A stretch of DNA of 64,000 bases from positions 310,001 to 374,000 of the forward strand of contig NZ_JNWV01000006.1 in the NCBI RefSeq assembly GCF_000716535.1. Direction: 5' to 3'. A model generated the notes under the pieces. It had not been told where the DNA came from and ran no database searches. It saw only the letters and a list, made by a program, of their open reading frames with translations. The translations under genes and the position numbers were made by a program. Below are positions 23,483 to 31,991 of this stretch, one piece after another (the first letter of the stretch is position 1; every line of letters begins with the position of its first letter). The DNA comes from Streptomyces flaveolus. GTDB lineage: Bacteria > Actinomycetota > Actinomycetes > Streptomycetales > Streptomycetaceae.

Positions 23483-24910
23483 ATGTCAGACAGCTCCCCC
23501 CTGCCGCCCGTACGGCTGCATCCCGAAGCGGAGCTGGCGCGCGCCGCGCTGTCCACGCCGTTGCTCTCCCGCGCGGCCCGGCTCGCCCGCTGGGCCGGGC
23601 CCGGCACCCGCGTCGACGCCGGCGGCGGGCTGGTCGAGGAGCAGTTGCCGGCCGCCGTCGAACTGCTCGGACTGACCGGTGACGACGCCGCCGCCCACGC
23701 GAGCGAGGCCTGGCGGGTCGCCGTGGACGCCGGTCTGGTCGAGATCGTGGACGAGGAGGCCGGCACCGTCCGGGCCGGTGCGGAGCTGGAGCTGCTCACC
23801 GGTGGCTCCCCGCGGGACGTGCTCACCGTGTGGCTGGCCGCACTGGAGACCGTCATCGCCGACGCGACCGTCCCCGACCTGGACGACCTGGTCGACGCGC
23901 TGGACGAGGGCGGCGAGGTCGATTTCTCGTCACTCGACTGGGACCCGGAGGCCGAGGCTGAGTTCCTCGACGGCGTCCTCGGCAACCTCTACCTGCTGAC
24001 CGTCAGTGAGGACGGCCCCGGCGACGGCACCGTCCCGCTGCCCGCCCTCGCCGCTTCCATGATCATGCCCGACGGCATGGGCGAGCCCAGCAACGACGTC
24101 CTGGAGCAGGTCTCCGACGCGATGATGCGGCTGGACGACCAGTTCCGGGTGCTGGAGCCGGTCGGACTCGTGGCCTACCGGCCGGTGGACGAGGCGCTGA
24201 TGGCCGACACCGACGAGGAACCCGCCGCGACCGTGGACGACACCGACGTCGCCCGCTACGGCATGGTCCGTCTGACCCCGCTCGGCGTGTACGGGCTGCG
24301 GGCGCGGCTGCTGGATGCCGGGTTCGACGCGCCGGCCGTCGGCGACCTGGCCGACAAGGGCGCCGACGTCCTGCTCGACGGGACCGCCCGGTTCGGCCAG
24401 TCCGCCGCCCGGGCCGAGACCGAGCAGTGGCTGGCCCGCCGCGAACCGCTCGCGGCCGCACGCGAGTTGCTGGCGGCGGCGCGCGGCGCGGACGCCGGGG
24501 CCCCGCTGCGCAGGCTCCGCTGCCAGCAGGCGCTGTCGCTGGTCGGCGCCGAGGCCGAACCCGCGCTGCGCGAGGTGCTGGACGACCCCGAGCTGGGCGG
24601 GCTCGCCCGGGTCTGGCTGAGCGAGCGGGGCGCCGCCGCGGTGCCGGCGCCGTCCGAGGACATGGTGTTCTGGCTGACCGTCGACACGCTGGCCGCGCAG
24701 CTGGCGGCCGAGGGCAACTCCGCGGAGCTCCAGGCCCTCGTGGAGGGGCTGGCCGCACAGCACAGCGGGTTCTTCGCGGCGGCCTGGCGGGTGGAGCACC
24801 CCGCCACCGCCGAGGTGCTGGACGCGATGGGGCGGCTGCACCCGGACAAGAAGGTGGCCAAGCAGGCGCGGAAGGCGGCGTTCAAGGCGCGCTCCCAGCA
24901 AGGGGGTTGA
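23483..24910 (+). CDS. Conserved hypothetical protein of Streptomyces
   Basis: A 475-residue acidic, soluble, largely helical protein. The first half reads like a pair of winged-helix units (LARAALSTPLLSRAARLARW; VAVDAGLVEIVDEEAGTV), the middle contains YGMVRLTPLGVYGLRARL, and the C-terminal third resembles HEAT-like helical repeats (RLRCQQALSLVGAEAEPALREVL). It ends in a basic tail KKVAKQARKAAFKARSQ. No catalytic motif is visible. It stands alone between a divergent nuclease and a PhoX-like gene. Function unknown. Confidence 0.85.
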   Translation: MSDSSPLPPVRLHPEAELARAALSTPLLSRAARLARWAGPGTRVDAGGGLVEEQLPAAVELLGLTGDDAAAHASEAWRVAVDAGLVEIVDEEAGTVRAGAELELLTGGSPRDVLTVWLAALETVIADATVPDLDDLVDALDEGGEVDFSSLDWDPEAEAEFLDGVLGNLYLLTVSEDGPGDGTVPLPALAASMIMPDGMGEPSNDVLEQVSDAMMRLDDQFRVLEPVGLVAYRPVDEALMADTDEEPAATVDDTDVARYGMVRLTPLGVYGLRARLLDAGFDAPAVGDLADKGADVLLDGTARFGQSAARAETEQWLARREPLAAARELLAAARGADAGAPLRRLRCQQALSLVGAEAEPALREVLDDPELGGLARVWLSERGAAAVPAPSEDMVFWLTVDTLAAQLAAEGNSAELQALVEGLAAQHSGFFAAAWRVEHPATAEVLDAMGRLHPDKKVAKQARKAAFKARSQQGG

Positions 24911-25004
24911 GAGGACGGCCGGTCGCGGGCCCGGCTGGTGCCTTTTGCTGGCGATGGGGTGGTGCGTACGGATTCTTGAACAAGGACCGGTGAAGTAGCC
25001 CGGC

Positions 25005-25026
25005 GTTCAACTCGCGTTCACAAGTG
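25005..25026 (+). promoter_or_regulatory. PHO-box-like direct repeat upstream of the PhoX-like gene
   Basis: Two adjacent 11-bp units, GTTCAACTCGC and GTTCACAAGTG, begin 94 bp before the gene. Exact 11-bp spacing and GTTCA starts match the known PhoP direct-repeat unit of Streptomyces, so phosphate-starvation control is likely. Confidence 0.6.
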
Positions 25027-25098
25027 GGCGGGAGCGTGTGCGCCGAACCGAGGCCCCCCACCCTCCACGGCACTACCACCGTCGTCACAGGAGACACC

Positions 25099-26550
25099 AT
25101 GTCGCTCACCCGCAGGGACTTCGCCAGAAAATCCGCGATCACCGGTGCCGGGGTCGCCCTGGCGGGCAGCGTCGGCGCCCTCGCCACCGCGCCGAACGCC
25201 CTCGCCGCCACGGACACCGAGAGCGCCGAGGCCGAGTCCGCGCACGGGGGCCACCGCGGCGTCGGCTACGGCCCGCTGATCGCCGACCCCAAGGGCATCC
25301 TCGCCCTGCCCGCCGGCTTCTCGTACAAGATCATCACCTACAGCGGCAAGACCAAGCTGGAGTCCGGCGAGTTCACCCCGTCCAACCACGACGGTACGGC
25401 CACCTTCGAGGGCCCCCGCGGCACCACCCTCCTGGTCAACAACCACGAGCTGGCCGGCGCCCGCGCCCAGTGGCCGTACCCGGTGCCGCTCACCGAGGGC
25501 CTGGTCTACGACCCGGCGGCGGCCGGCGGCTGCACCGTCGTCGAGGTCCGCCGCGGCGGCGAGGTCGCCGAGTGGGTGGGCATCGCCGGCACCGCCACCA
25601 ACTGCGCGGGCGGTAGCACCCCCTGGGGCACCTGGCTGACCTGCGAGGAGACCGAGGACAAGGCCGGCAAGAACGGCTTCACCAAGGACCACGGCTACGT
25701 CTTCGAGGTTGATCCGGAGGACCGCCGGGCCAACCGCGAGCCCAAGCCCATCAAGGCCCTGGGCCGCTACGCCCACGAGGCCGTCGTGGTCGACCCCAAG
25801 CGCGGGCACGTCTACCTCACCGAGGACGCCTCCGGCCCCAACGGCCTGTTCTACCGCTGGACCCCGCCGGAGGGCTTCCGCCACGGCCGGGGCAAGCTGC
25901 GCACCCTTGCCGACGACGCGGGCGTGCTCCAGGCGTTCAAGTGCTTCGACTCCGGCGGCAAGTTCGTGGACGACCTGTCCCGGGCCACGAAGATCGGCAC
26001 CGTGTACGGCGTCGACTGGGTGGACGTCCCCGACCGTGACGCCAAGACCGTCTCGGTGCGCAAGCAGTTCACCGACGGCCAGGTCACCCGCGCCCGCAAG
26101 CTGGAGGGCATGTGGTGGGGCGACGGCGGTGTCTACGTCGTCTCCTCCTACGCCCGCCAGGAGAGCCCGGTCCAGCACGACGGCCAGGTCTGGTTCTACG
26201 ACCCCAAGCGCCGCACGCTGACGCTGAAGGTGCTGCTCGGCGTGAACCCGGACCCGGCGAAGGACGGCGCCTTCGACGGTCCCGACAACATCACCGTCTC
26301 GCCGTACGGCGGCCTGGTCATCGCCGAGGACGGCGAGGGCGTCCAGCACCTGTTCGGCGCCACCGAGAGCGGCCGTACCTACCCGATCGCGCGCAACGAG
26401 CTGAACATCGGCACCGCCGAGGCGCCGGAGTACAGCGAGTTCACCGGTGTGACCTTCTCGCCCGACGGCAAGACGCTCTTCGCCAACATCCAGACGCCCG
26501 GCATCATGCTCGCCATCACCGGCCCCTGGAAGCGCCAGAAGTGCGACTGA
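25099..26550 (+). CDS. Tat-exported PhoX/DUF839-family phosphatase-like protein
   Basis: A 483-residue secreted protein. The twin-arginine signal SLTRRDFARKSAITGAGVAL is followed by a hydrophobic core and the site APNALAA near residue 36. The body matches the DUF839/PhoX beta-propeller: NHDGTATFEGP, LVNNHELAGA, GTWLTCEETED, RYAHEAVVVDP, YLTEDASGPNGLFYRW and DNITVSPYGGLVIAEDG, which include Glu and Asp calcium/iron ligands of PhoX. It is likely an extracellular alkaline phosphatase induced on phosphate limitation, in line with the upstream PHO-like repeat. Some DUF839 proteins lack proven phosphatase activity. Confidence 0.9.
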   Translation: MSLTRRDFARKSAITGAGVALAGSVGALATAPNALAATDTESAEAESAHGGHRGVGYGPLIADPKGILALPAGFSYKIITYSGKTKLESGEFTPSNHDGTATFEGPRGTTLLVNNHELAGARAQWPYPVPLTEGLVYDPAAAGGCTVVEVRRGGEVAEWVGIAGTATNCAGGSTPWGTWLTCEETEDKAGKNGFTKDHGYVFEVDPEDRRANREPKPIKALGRYAHEAVVVDPKRGHVYLTEDASGPNGLFYRWTPPEGFRHGRGKLRTLADDAGVLQAFKCFDSGGKFVDDLSRATKIGTVYGVDWVDVPDRDAKTVSVRKQFTDGQVTRARKLEGMWWGDGGVYVVSSYARQESPVQHDGQVWFYDPKRRTLTLKVLLGVNPDPAKDGAFDGPDNITVSPYGGLVIAEDGEGVQHLFGATESGRTYPIARNELNIGTAEAPEYSEFTGVTFSPDGKTLFANIQTPGIMLAITGPWKRQKCD

Positions 26551-26570
26551 GCTCCGCTCGGTGACTGATG

Positions 26571-26639
26571 CGCGGGCTCGTTCCCGCGGCCCCCTCCGGG
26601 AGTGATCCCGTGCGGGTGGCCGTGGGAACGGGCCCCGCG
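26571..26639. terminator. Long bidirectional terminator
   Basis: Imperfect 22-bp arms (26571-26591 and 26618-26639) containing TCGTTCCCGCGGCC and GGCCGTGGGAACGGG. It lies between the convergent PhoX-like and MFS genes and should stop transcription from both sides. Confidence 0.7.
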
Positions 26640-26682
26640 TCTTCGGGTGCCGCGTCAGGCACCGTTCGGCGCGCGGCCGCCG

Positions 26683-28131
26683 TCACTTCCTCGGATCGCG
26701 GCGGCCGGTCAGGACCGTCGCCGCCGGCAGCAGGGCGGCCAGGGTGATCAGGGCACCGGCGGCGAAGGCGTGGGCGGCGCCGTGGGTGAGGACGGCGCCG
26801 GGGGAGCCGGTGGTGTGCCGGGTGGCCGTGCCGTACACCGTGACCAGGACCGCCAGGCCGACCGTGCCACCCAGCCACTGCAGGGTCTGGAGCAGTCCGG
26901 AGGCCGCGCCCGCGTCCCTGGGGGCGACGGCGGACAGGATCGTGGCGTTGAGCGGCATGAAGCTCAGACCGAGGCCCAGGCCCACCAGGAGCAGCGGCCC
27001 GAGCAGCCCGGCCGCGTAGCCGTCCCCGGGCTCCAGCCGGGCCAGCCACCCGGTGCCGAGCGCGGCCAGGGACATGCCGGTCAGCAGCACCGGCTTGGTG
27101 CCGAACCGGGCCAGCAGCCGGGGGACCAGCCGCACGGTCGTGAACATCACCAGGGTCATCGGCAGGAAGGCGAAGCCCGCGCGCAGCGGGCTGTAGCCCA
27201 GCACCTGCTGGCCGAACAGGGTGAGGAAGTAGAAGGCGCCGAACATGCCCGCGGGCAGCAGCAGGATGCTCGCGTACCCGCCGGCCCGGTCGCGGTCGGC
27301 GAACAGGCGCAGCGGCAGCACCGGTTGGTCCGCGCGGGACTCCACCAGCAGGAAGCCGGCGAGCAGGACGGCCGCCGCGGCGAAGCCGAGCAGCGCCCGC
27401 GTGTCGCCCCAGCCGCCCTGCGAGACCCGGATGAACGCGTACACCAGCGAGGTCGTGCCGGCCGTCCCCGTCAGCGCGCCCGGCAGGTCGAACCGGCCCG
27501 TGTGACGCGGGGTCTCGGGGACGAACCGGGGCAGGGCGAGGGCCAGGGCGAGGCCGATGGGCACGTTGACGAGCAGCGCCCAGCGCCACGAGGCCCAGGA
27601 GGTGAGCATGCCGCCGAGGACCAGACCGACGGAGCCGCCGATGCCGGCCATGGAGGAGTAGACGCTCAGCGCGCGGTGCCGGCGCGGGCCGTCGGGGAAG
27701 CTCGTGGTGATCAGGGCCAGGGTGCTCGGGGCGATCAGGGCCGCGCCCAGACCCTGCGCCGCGCGGGCGACGAGCAGCCAGGCGCCGTCGGTGGCGAGGC
27801 CGCCGAGCAGGGAGGACAGGGCGAACAGCAGGACGCCCGAGGTCAGGGTGCGACGGCGGCCGAGGAGGTCGCCGACGCGTCCGCCGAGCAGCAGCAGGCC
27901 GCCGAAGGTCAGGGTGTAGGCGTTGAGGACCCAGGACAGGCCGGTGCGGCTGAAGTGCAGTCCGCGCTGGATGTCCGGCAGCGCCACGTTGACGACGGTG
28001 GAGTCGACGCCGACCATCAGGTAGGCGGTGACGATGACGAGGAGCGTGGTGCCGAGCCGCGCCGGTGGCGCGGCCTCGGCGGAGGAGGGTGCGGTGGTCG
28101 TGGAGGCGGACGGTGCGGACGGGGTGGACAT
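26683..28131 (-). CDS. DHA2-family (14-TM) MFS drug exporter
   Basis: A 482-residue major facilitator with about 14 transmembrane helices. The motif A loop is GRVGDLLGRRRTLTSG near residue 85, and the N-terminal MVGVDSTVVNVALPDIQRGL is typical of DHA2 proton-drug antiporters. The N-terminal 25 residues are Ser/Thr/Ala-rich and cytoplasmic. It is divergent from a TetR gene with an inverted repeat between them, so it is probably repressed by that regulator and induced by its substrate. The compound exported is unknown. Confidence 0.92.
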   Translation of the reverse strand: MSTPSAPSASTTTAPSSAEAAPPARLGTTLLVIVTAYLMVGVDSTVVNVALPDIQRGLHFSRTGLSWVLNAYTLTFGGLLLLGGRVGDLLGRRRTLTSGVLLFALSSLLGGLATDGAWLLVARAAQGLGAALIAPSTLALITTSFPDGPRRHRALSVYSSMAGIGGSVGLVLGGMLTSWASWRWALLVNVPIGLALALALPRFVPETPRHTGRFDLPGALTGTAGTTSLVYAFIRVSQGGWGDTRALLGFAAAAVLLAGFLLVESRADQPVLPLRLFADRDRAGGYASILLLPAGMFGAFYFLTLFGQQVLGYSPLRAGFAFLPMTLVMFTTVRLVPRLLARFGTKPVLLTGMSLAALGTGWLARLEPGDGYAAGLLGPLLLVGLGLGLSFMPLNATILSAVAPRDAGAASGLLQTLQWLGGTVGLAVLVTVYGTATRHTTGSPGAVLTHGAAHAFAAGALITLAALLPAATVLTGRRDPRK

Positions 28132-28221
28132 GGCGGTCTCCCGGTCTGGGCGTCCCCGGGCACGCTGATTTCCGGGCAGGGGTGAGCTGCCCGCGAAGGA
28201 CTGCGACGTAAGCGGGGACTG

Positions 28222-28252
28222 TCTCCGTTTAATGCTCGATAAGATACGGAGA
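28222..28252. promoter_or_regulatory. Putative TetR operator between MFS and TetR genes
   Basis: TCTCCGT and ACGGAGA arms (7 bp, 17-bp AT-richer spacer) lie 29 bp before the TetR start and 90 bp before the MFS start. The placement suits control of both divergent genes. Confidence 0.6.
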
Positions 28253-28281
28253 GGGTCCCCGGTTTTGCAAGGAGTGAGTGG

Positions 28282-28854
28282 ATGACGCAGGGCAGGCCCA
28301 TGCGCGCGGACGCCCGGCGCAACTACGAGCGGCTGCTGAAGGTGGCGGCCGAGGCCTTCGCCGAGCACGGGGAGAACGCGTCACTCGACGACATCGCCAA
28401 GCGTGCGGGCGTCGGTTCGGGCACGCTCTACCGGCACTTCCCGACCCGGCAGGCGCTGCTGGAGGCGGCGTACGTCGACCGGATCGAGGCGCTCGGGGCG
28501 CGCGCCGACGAGCTGGCGGCGGAACGGCCGCCGGGCGAGGCGCTCATGGAGTGGCTGTACGAGCTGGCGGTCCGCACCCTTCAGGTGCGGGGGATGAAGG
28601 CCCTGCTCAGCTCGGCGGTGACGGAGCAGAGCAGCGCGGCGGCGCTGACCGCGTGCGGGACCGTGGTGAAGAGTGCGGTGACCCGGCTCGTGGAGGCGGC
28701 GCAGGCGGAGGGCGCGCTGCGGCGGGACGTGGAGCCGATCGAGGTACTGCGCCTGGCCCACGGAGTGGCTTCGGCGGCGGAGCTGGCCGGAGTGGGCGAG
28801 GGGGAGATCCGGCGCTACCTGGGGCTGCTGACCGAGGGGCTGCGGGCCGGCTGA
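28282..28854 (+). CDS. TetR-family regulator divergent from the MFS exporter
   Basis: A 190-residue TetR protein. The DNA-binding domain covers residues 8-55, with ASLDDIAKRAGVGSGTLYRHFPTRQALL as helix-turn-helix. The C-terminal helical domain resembles the AcrR/SCO-type ligand-binding C-domain (EALMEWLYELAVRTLQVRG). The start at ATG 28282 follows AAGGAGTG. Given the divergent exporter and intervening palindrome, it likely represses both. Confidence 0.92.
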   Translation: MTQGRPMRADARRNYERLLKVAAEAFAEHGENASLDDIAKRAGVGSGTLYRHFPTRQALLEAAYVDRIEALGARADELAAERPPGEALMEWLYELAVRTLQVRGMKALLSSAVTEQSSAAALTACGTVVKSAVTRLVEAAQAEGALRRDVEPIEVLRLAHGVASAAELAGVGEGEIRRYLGLLTEGLRAG

Positions 28855-28865
28855 GGTGGTGGTTG

Positions 28866-28892
28866 CCCGGCCGTGGCGGAGCTGCGGCCGGG
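28866..28892. terminator. Hairpin between TetR and TerD genes
   Basis: Perfect 8-bp arms CCCGGCCG and CGGCCGGG separated by 11 bases, in the 93-bp gap between convergent genes. Confidence 0.6.
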
Positions 28893-28947
28893 GGACCGCC
28901 GTCAGGACGACGGCGAGTCCCCGGCACAGCTCGGGCTCCCCACCGCA

Positions 28948-30123
28948 CTACAGGGCGCGAGCCCCCGGATCCACCATGTTCCGTACGGTGCGGGCCTTCA
29001 CGAACTCGCCCATCGCCGTCATGTCCCACTCCCCGGAGAACTGGCGGACGAGCTTGGCCATCAGGACGCCGGTCCGGGGCTCCGCGCCGGTGAGGTCGAA
29101 GCGGACCAGTTCCTCGCCCGAGAAGGCGTCGACCAGCCGGCAGTACGCCTTCGCGACCTCGGTGAACTTCTGGCCCGAGAACGAGTTCACGGTGAAGACC
29201 AGCCCGGTGACCTCCTGGGGCAGCCGGCCGAGGTCGACCGTGATGACCTCGTCGTCGCCCCCGCCCTCACCGGTCAGGTTGTCCCCGGAGTGCCGGATCG
29301 CGCCGTTCAGGATCGTCAGCTTGCCGAAGTAGCAGCTGTCGATGGGGTTGCGCTGCGGGCCGTAGGCGATGACCGAGGCGTCCAGGTCGATGTCCTTGCC
29401 ACGGAACGCCGGCTCCCAGCCGAGACCCATCCGCACCTGGGAGAGCAGCGGCCGGCCGCCCTTGATGAGGGACACGGTCTGGTTCTTCTGCAGGCTGACC
29501 CGGCCCTTGTCCAGGTTGATCTTCCCGGCGCCGGGCGTGGGAGCGGGCGGCGGGGTCACCGGCTGCGGCGGGGCGGCGGGCGCGGCGACGGGCTGCGGCG
29601 GAGCCGCGGGGGCGGCGGCCGGCTCCTCCACCGTCACGCCGAAGTCGGTCGCGATGCCCGCGAGCCCGTTGGCGTACCCCTGCCCGACGGCCCGCGCCTT
29701 CCACTGGCCGCCCCGGCGGTAGATCTCCACGACCACCAGCGCGGTCTCACTGCCGAGCTGCGGCGGGGTGAACGACGCCAGCACGGCGCCGCCGTCGGCC
29801 TCCCGGATCGTGGCCGTCGGCTCGATGCCCTGGAACGTCTGGCCGGCCGCGTCCGGGCTGGCCGTGACGACGATCTTCTCGATCTCCGGCGGTACGGCGG
29901 CCGTGTCGACCGTGACCGCGTCCGGCGCCGTACCGCCACCCGACCGGTACGTCACGCCCGGCCCCGTGGGCTGGTTGTAGAAGATGAAGTCGTCGTCGGA
30001 GCGCACCTTGCCGTCGCCGGTGAGCAGCAGGCCCGACACGTCGAGCCGCACCGGAGCGGAGACGTCCACCGTCACGCGCGCGGCCGGGAGAGGGATGTTC
30101 GAGCCAGGGGTCATAGCTGTCAT
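28948..30123 (-). CDS. Two-domain TerD-family stress protein
   Basis: A 391-residue cytoplasmic protein with two TerD-like domains. The first (residues 1-165) contains SDDDFIFYNQPTGPG and VVEIYRRGGQWKARAVGQGYANGLAGI. The second (about 215-391) contains RVSLQKNQTVSLIKGG, GLGWEPAFRG, DLDASVIAYG and HSGDNLTGEGGGDDE, the acidic calcium-binding block. They are joined by a Pro/Ala linker with a tandem APAAPPQPV repeat. TerD proteins bind calcium and are linked to tellurite resistance and oxidative or phage stress. It stands alone here, without other ter genes. The first domain lacks part of the usual metal-binding loop, so the two may not be equivalent. Confidence 0.9.
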   Translation of the reverse strand: MTAMTPGSNIPLPAARVTVDVSAPVRLDVSGLLLTGDGKVRSDDDFIFYNQPTGPGVTYRSGGGTAPDAVTVDTAAVPPEIEKIVVTASPDAAGQTFQGIEPTATIREADGGAVLASFTPPQLGSETALVVVEIYRRGGQWKARAVGQGYANGLAGIATDFGVTVEEPAAAPAAPPQPVAAPAAPPQPVTPPPAPTPGAGKINLDKGRVSLQKNQTVSLIKGGRPLLSQVRMGLGWEPAFRGKDIDLDASVIAYGPQRNPIDSCYFGKLTILNGAIRHSGDNLTGEGGGDDEVITVDLGRLPQEVTGLVFTVNSFSGQKFTEVAKAYCRLVDAFSGEELVRFDLTGAEPRTGVLMAKLVRQFSGEWDMTAMGEFVKARTVRNMVDPGARAL

Positions 30124-30177
30124 GCCGGGAGAACGAACGACACCGCTTTACCGTTCCCTTACCCACCCCCGATCGGC

Positions 30178-31167
30178 TCAGGGCACCACCACGATCTTCC
30201 GCCCCACCCCCGCCGCGAACTGCTCCAGCGCCTGCGGGTACCGCTCCAGCGGGATCCGGTCGCTGATGAAGACGCCCGGGTCCAGCACGCCGTTCGCGAA
30301 CAGCTCGGCCGCCCGCTCGAAGCTGTGCAGCACCGCCATGGAGCCGGTGATCGTGATCTCCTGGTTGTAGATCCGGTACGGGTCGATCGTCACGCGGGTC
30401 GCGTAGTCCGCCACCCCGAACTGGAGGAACGTGCCCGCCTTCGCGACCCGGTCCAGGCCGTCCTGGATCGCCGCCGCGTTGCCGGTGGCGTCGATCACCA
30501 CGTCCCAGCCCTGCGGGCGGTCCAGTTCGTCGGCGTTCGCCGCGGACGCCGAGACGCCGAGCAGGCGGGCCGTCTCCAGGCGGGCCGGGTTGACGTCGAC
30601 CACGTCCACGCTCGCCGCGCCGGTCCGCTTGGCCAGCTCCAGCATCATCAGGCCCATGGTTCCGGAGCCGTAGATCAGGACGTGGGCGCCCAGGCGGGAC
30701 CGGAGGACGTCGTAGCCGCGGACCGCGCAGGACAGGGGCTCCACCAGGGCCGCGTCCTCGGTGCGGACGTGGTCGGGGAGCTTCACGCAGTTGGCGACCG
30801 GGGCGAGCGCGTACCGTGCCGCGCCGCCCGCCGTCGTCACGCCGATCGCCGCCCACCGCTCGCACAGGTTGTTGTGGCCCGCACGGCAGTACCGGCACTC
30901 GTAGCAGTACAGGGAGGGGTCCACGGCCACGCGGTCGCCGACGGCCACCTCGGTGACCTGGGTGCCGACGCCGACGACCTCGCCCGCGAACTCGTGCCCG
31001 GGGACGATCGGCAGCTTGGGCGCGAACTCGCCCTGGAGGATGTGCAGGTCGGTGCCGCACAGGCCGCAGGCCGCGACCTCGACGACCACCTCGCGGGGGC
31101 CCGGCGTCGGGTCGGGCACCTCGGTGACGACGGCACGGCCCACGGACTCGATGACGGCGGCCTTCAT
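30178..31167 (-). CDS. Zinc-dependent medium-chain polyol/alcohol dehydrogenase
   Basis: A 329-residue MDR-family dehydrogenase. The catalytic zinc ligands are in ACGLCGTDLH (Cys near 37) and PGHEFAGEV (His near 58). The structural zinc lobe is CYECRYCRAGHNNLC near residues 90-104. The NAD(P) site is YGSGTMGLMM near 167. It is the last gene of an operon with a CUT1 ABC importer, overlapping the second permease by four bases. It probably oxidises the imported polyol, for example a sorbitol- or xylitol-like compound; the exact substrate is inferred from context only. Confidence 0.9.
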   Translation of the reverse strand: MKAAVIESVGRAVVTEVPDPTPGPREVVVEVAACGLCGTDLHILQGEFAPKLPIVPGHEFAGEVVGVGTQVTEVAVGDRVAVDPSLYCYECRYCRAGHNNLCERWAAIGVTTAGGAARYALAPVANCVKLPDHVRTEDAALVEPLSCAVRGYDVLRSRLGAHVLIYGSGTMGLMMLELAKRTGAASVDVVDVNPARLETARLLGVSASAANADELDRPQGWDVVIDATGNAAAIQDGLDRVAKAGTFLQFGVADYATRVTIDPYRIYNQEITITGSMAVLHSFERAAELFANGVLDPGVFISDRIPLERYPQALEQFAAGVGRKIVVVP

Positions 31168-31991
31168 TTCACGGCTCCCAACGACAGGCCCTGGACCAGC
31201 TTGTCCTGGGCGGCGAACCCCGCGGCGAGCACCGGCAGGGAGATGACGAGCGACGCGGCGCACACCTTGGCCAGGAACAGGCCCTGGCTGGTGATGAAGC
31301 CGGTCAGGAAGACGGGAGCGGTCTCGGCGACCACGCCCGTCAGGACTCGGGCGAAGAGCAGTTCGTTCCAGCTGAAGATGAAGCAGATCAGGGCGGTGGC
31401 GGCGATGCCGGGCAGGGCGATCGGGGCCACCACGCGCGCGAGGATGACCGGAAGCCGGGCGCCGTCCACCCGTGCCGCCTCGATGACCGCGACCGGCACC
31501 TCGGCGAGGAAGGACTGCATCATCCACACCGCGATCGGCAGGTTCATGGAGGTGTAGAGGACGACCAGGAGCCAGATGTTGTCGAGCATCCCGGCGTTCT
31601 TGGCGAAGAGGTAGACCGGCAGCAGGCCCGCCACGGCCGGCAGCATCTTGGTGGACAGGAAGAAGAACAGGACGTCGGTCCACTTCCGCACCGGCCGGAT
31701 CGACAGCGCGTAGGCCGCCGGGAGGGCCAGCAGCAGGACCAGGAGCGTCGAGGCGACCGATGCCACCGTGGAGTTGACCAGCGCGGGCCACGGGCTCGCC
31801 CCGCCGCCGCTGCCGAAGAACTCGCGGTAGCCGTCGAGCGTCAACGAGGCGGTGAAGGACGGTGGGTTGGCCGCCGCGTCCGCCTCGGAGTGGAAGGACG
31901 TCAGGGCCATCCACGCGATGGGCAGGAAGAAGACGATGCCGGCCAGCCAGGCCACCAGGCCGAGACCGTTGCGACGCAGTACGGCGGTCAT
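31164..31991 (-). CDS. Carbohydrate ABC transporter permease (MalG-like)
   Basis: A 275-residue CUT1-family inner-membrane permease with six transmembrane helices. The cytoplasmic EAA loop that contacts the ATPase is IEAARVDGARLPVILARVVAPI near residue 175. The SmoG/MalG-like order permease-permease-dehydrogenase resembles sorbitol/mannitol systems. Start and stop overlap neighbours by four bases on both sides. No ATPase is encoded nearby; Streptomyces CUT1 systems normally borrow the shared ATPase MsiK. Confidence 0.93.
   Translation of the reverse strand: MTAVLRRNGLGLVAWLAGIVFFLPIAWMALTSFHSEADAAANPPSFTASLTLDGYREFFGSGGGASPWPALVNSTVASVASTLLVLLLALPAAYALSIRPVRKWTDVLFFFLSTKMLPAVAGLLPVYLFAKNAGMLDNIWLLVVLYTSMNLPIAVWMMQSFLAEVPVAVIEAARVDGARLPVILARVVAPIALPGIAATALICFIFSWNELLFARVLTGVVAETAPVFLTGFITSQGLFLAKVCAASLVISLPVLAAGFAAQDKLVQGLSLGAVK

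Noticed and set aside
21382..23985. 867-codon open frame extending the nuclease upstream to 23985
   Set aside because: The extension runs antisense through the 23483 gene and its promoter, has Ser/Arg shadow composition, and the signal peptide with a strong ribosome site fixes the start at TTG 23217.
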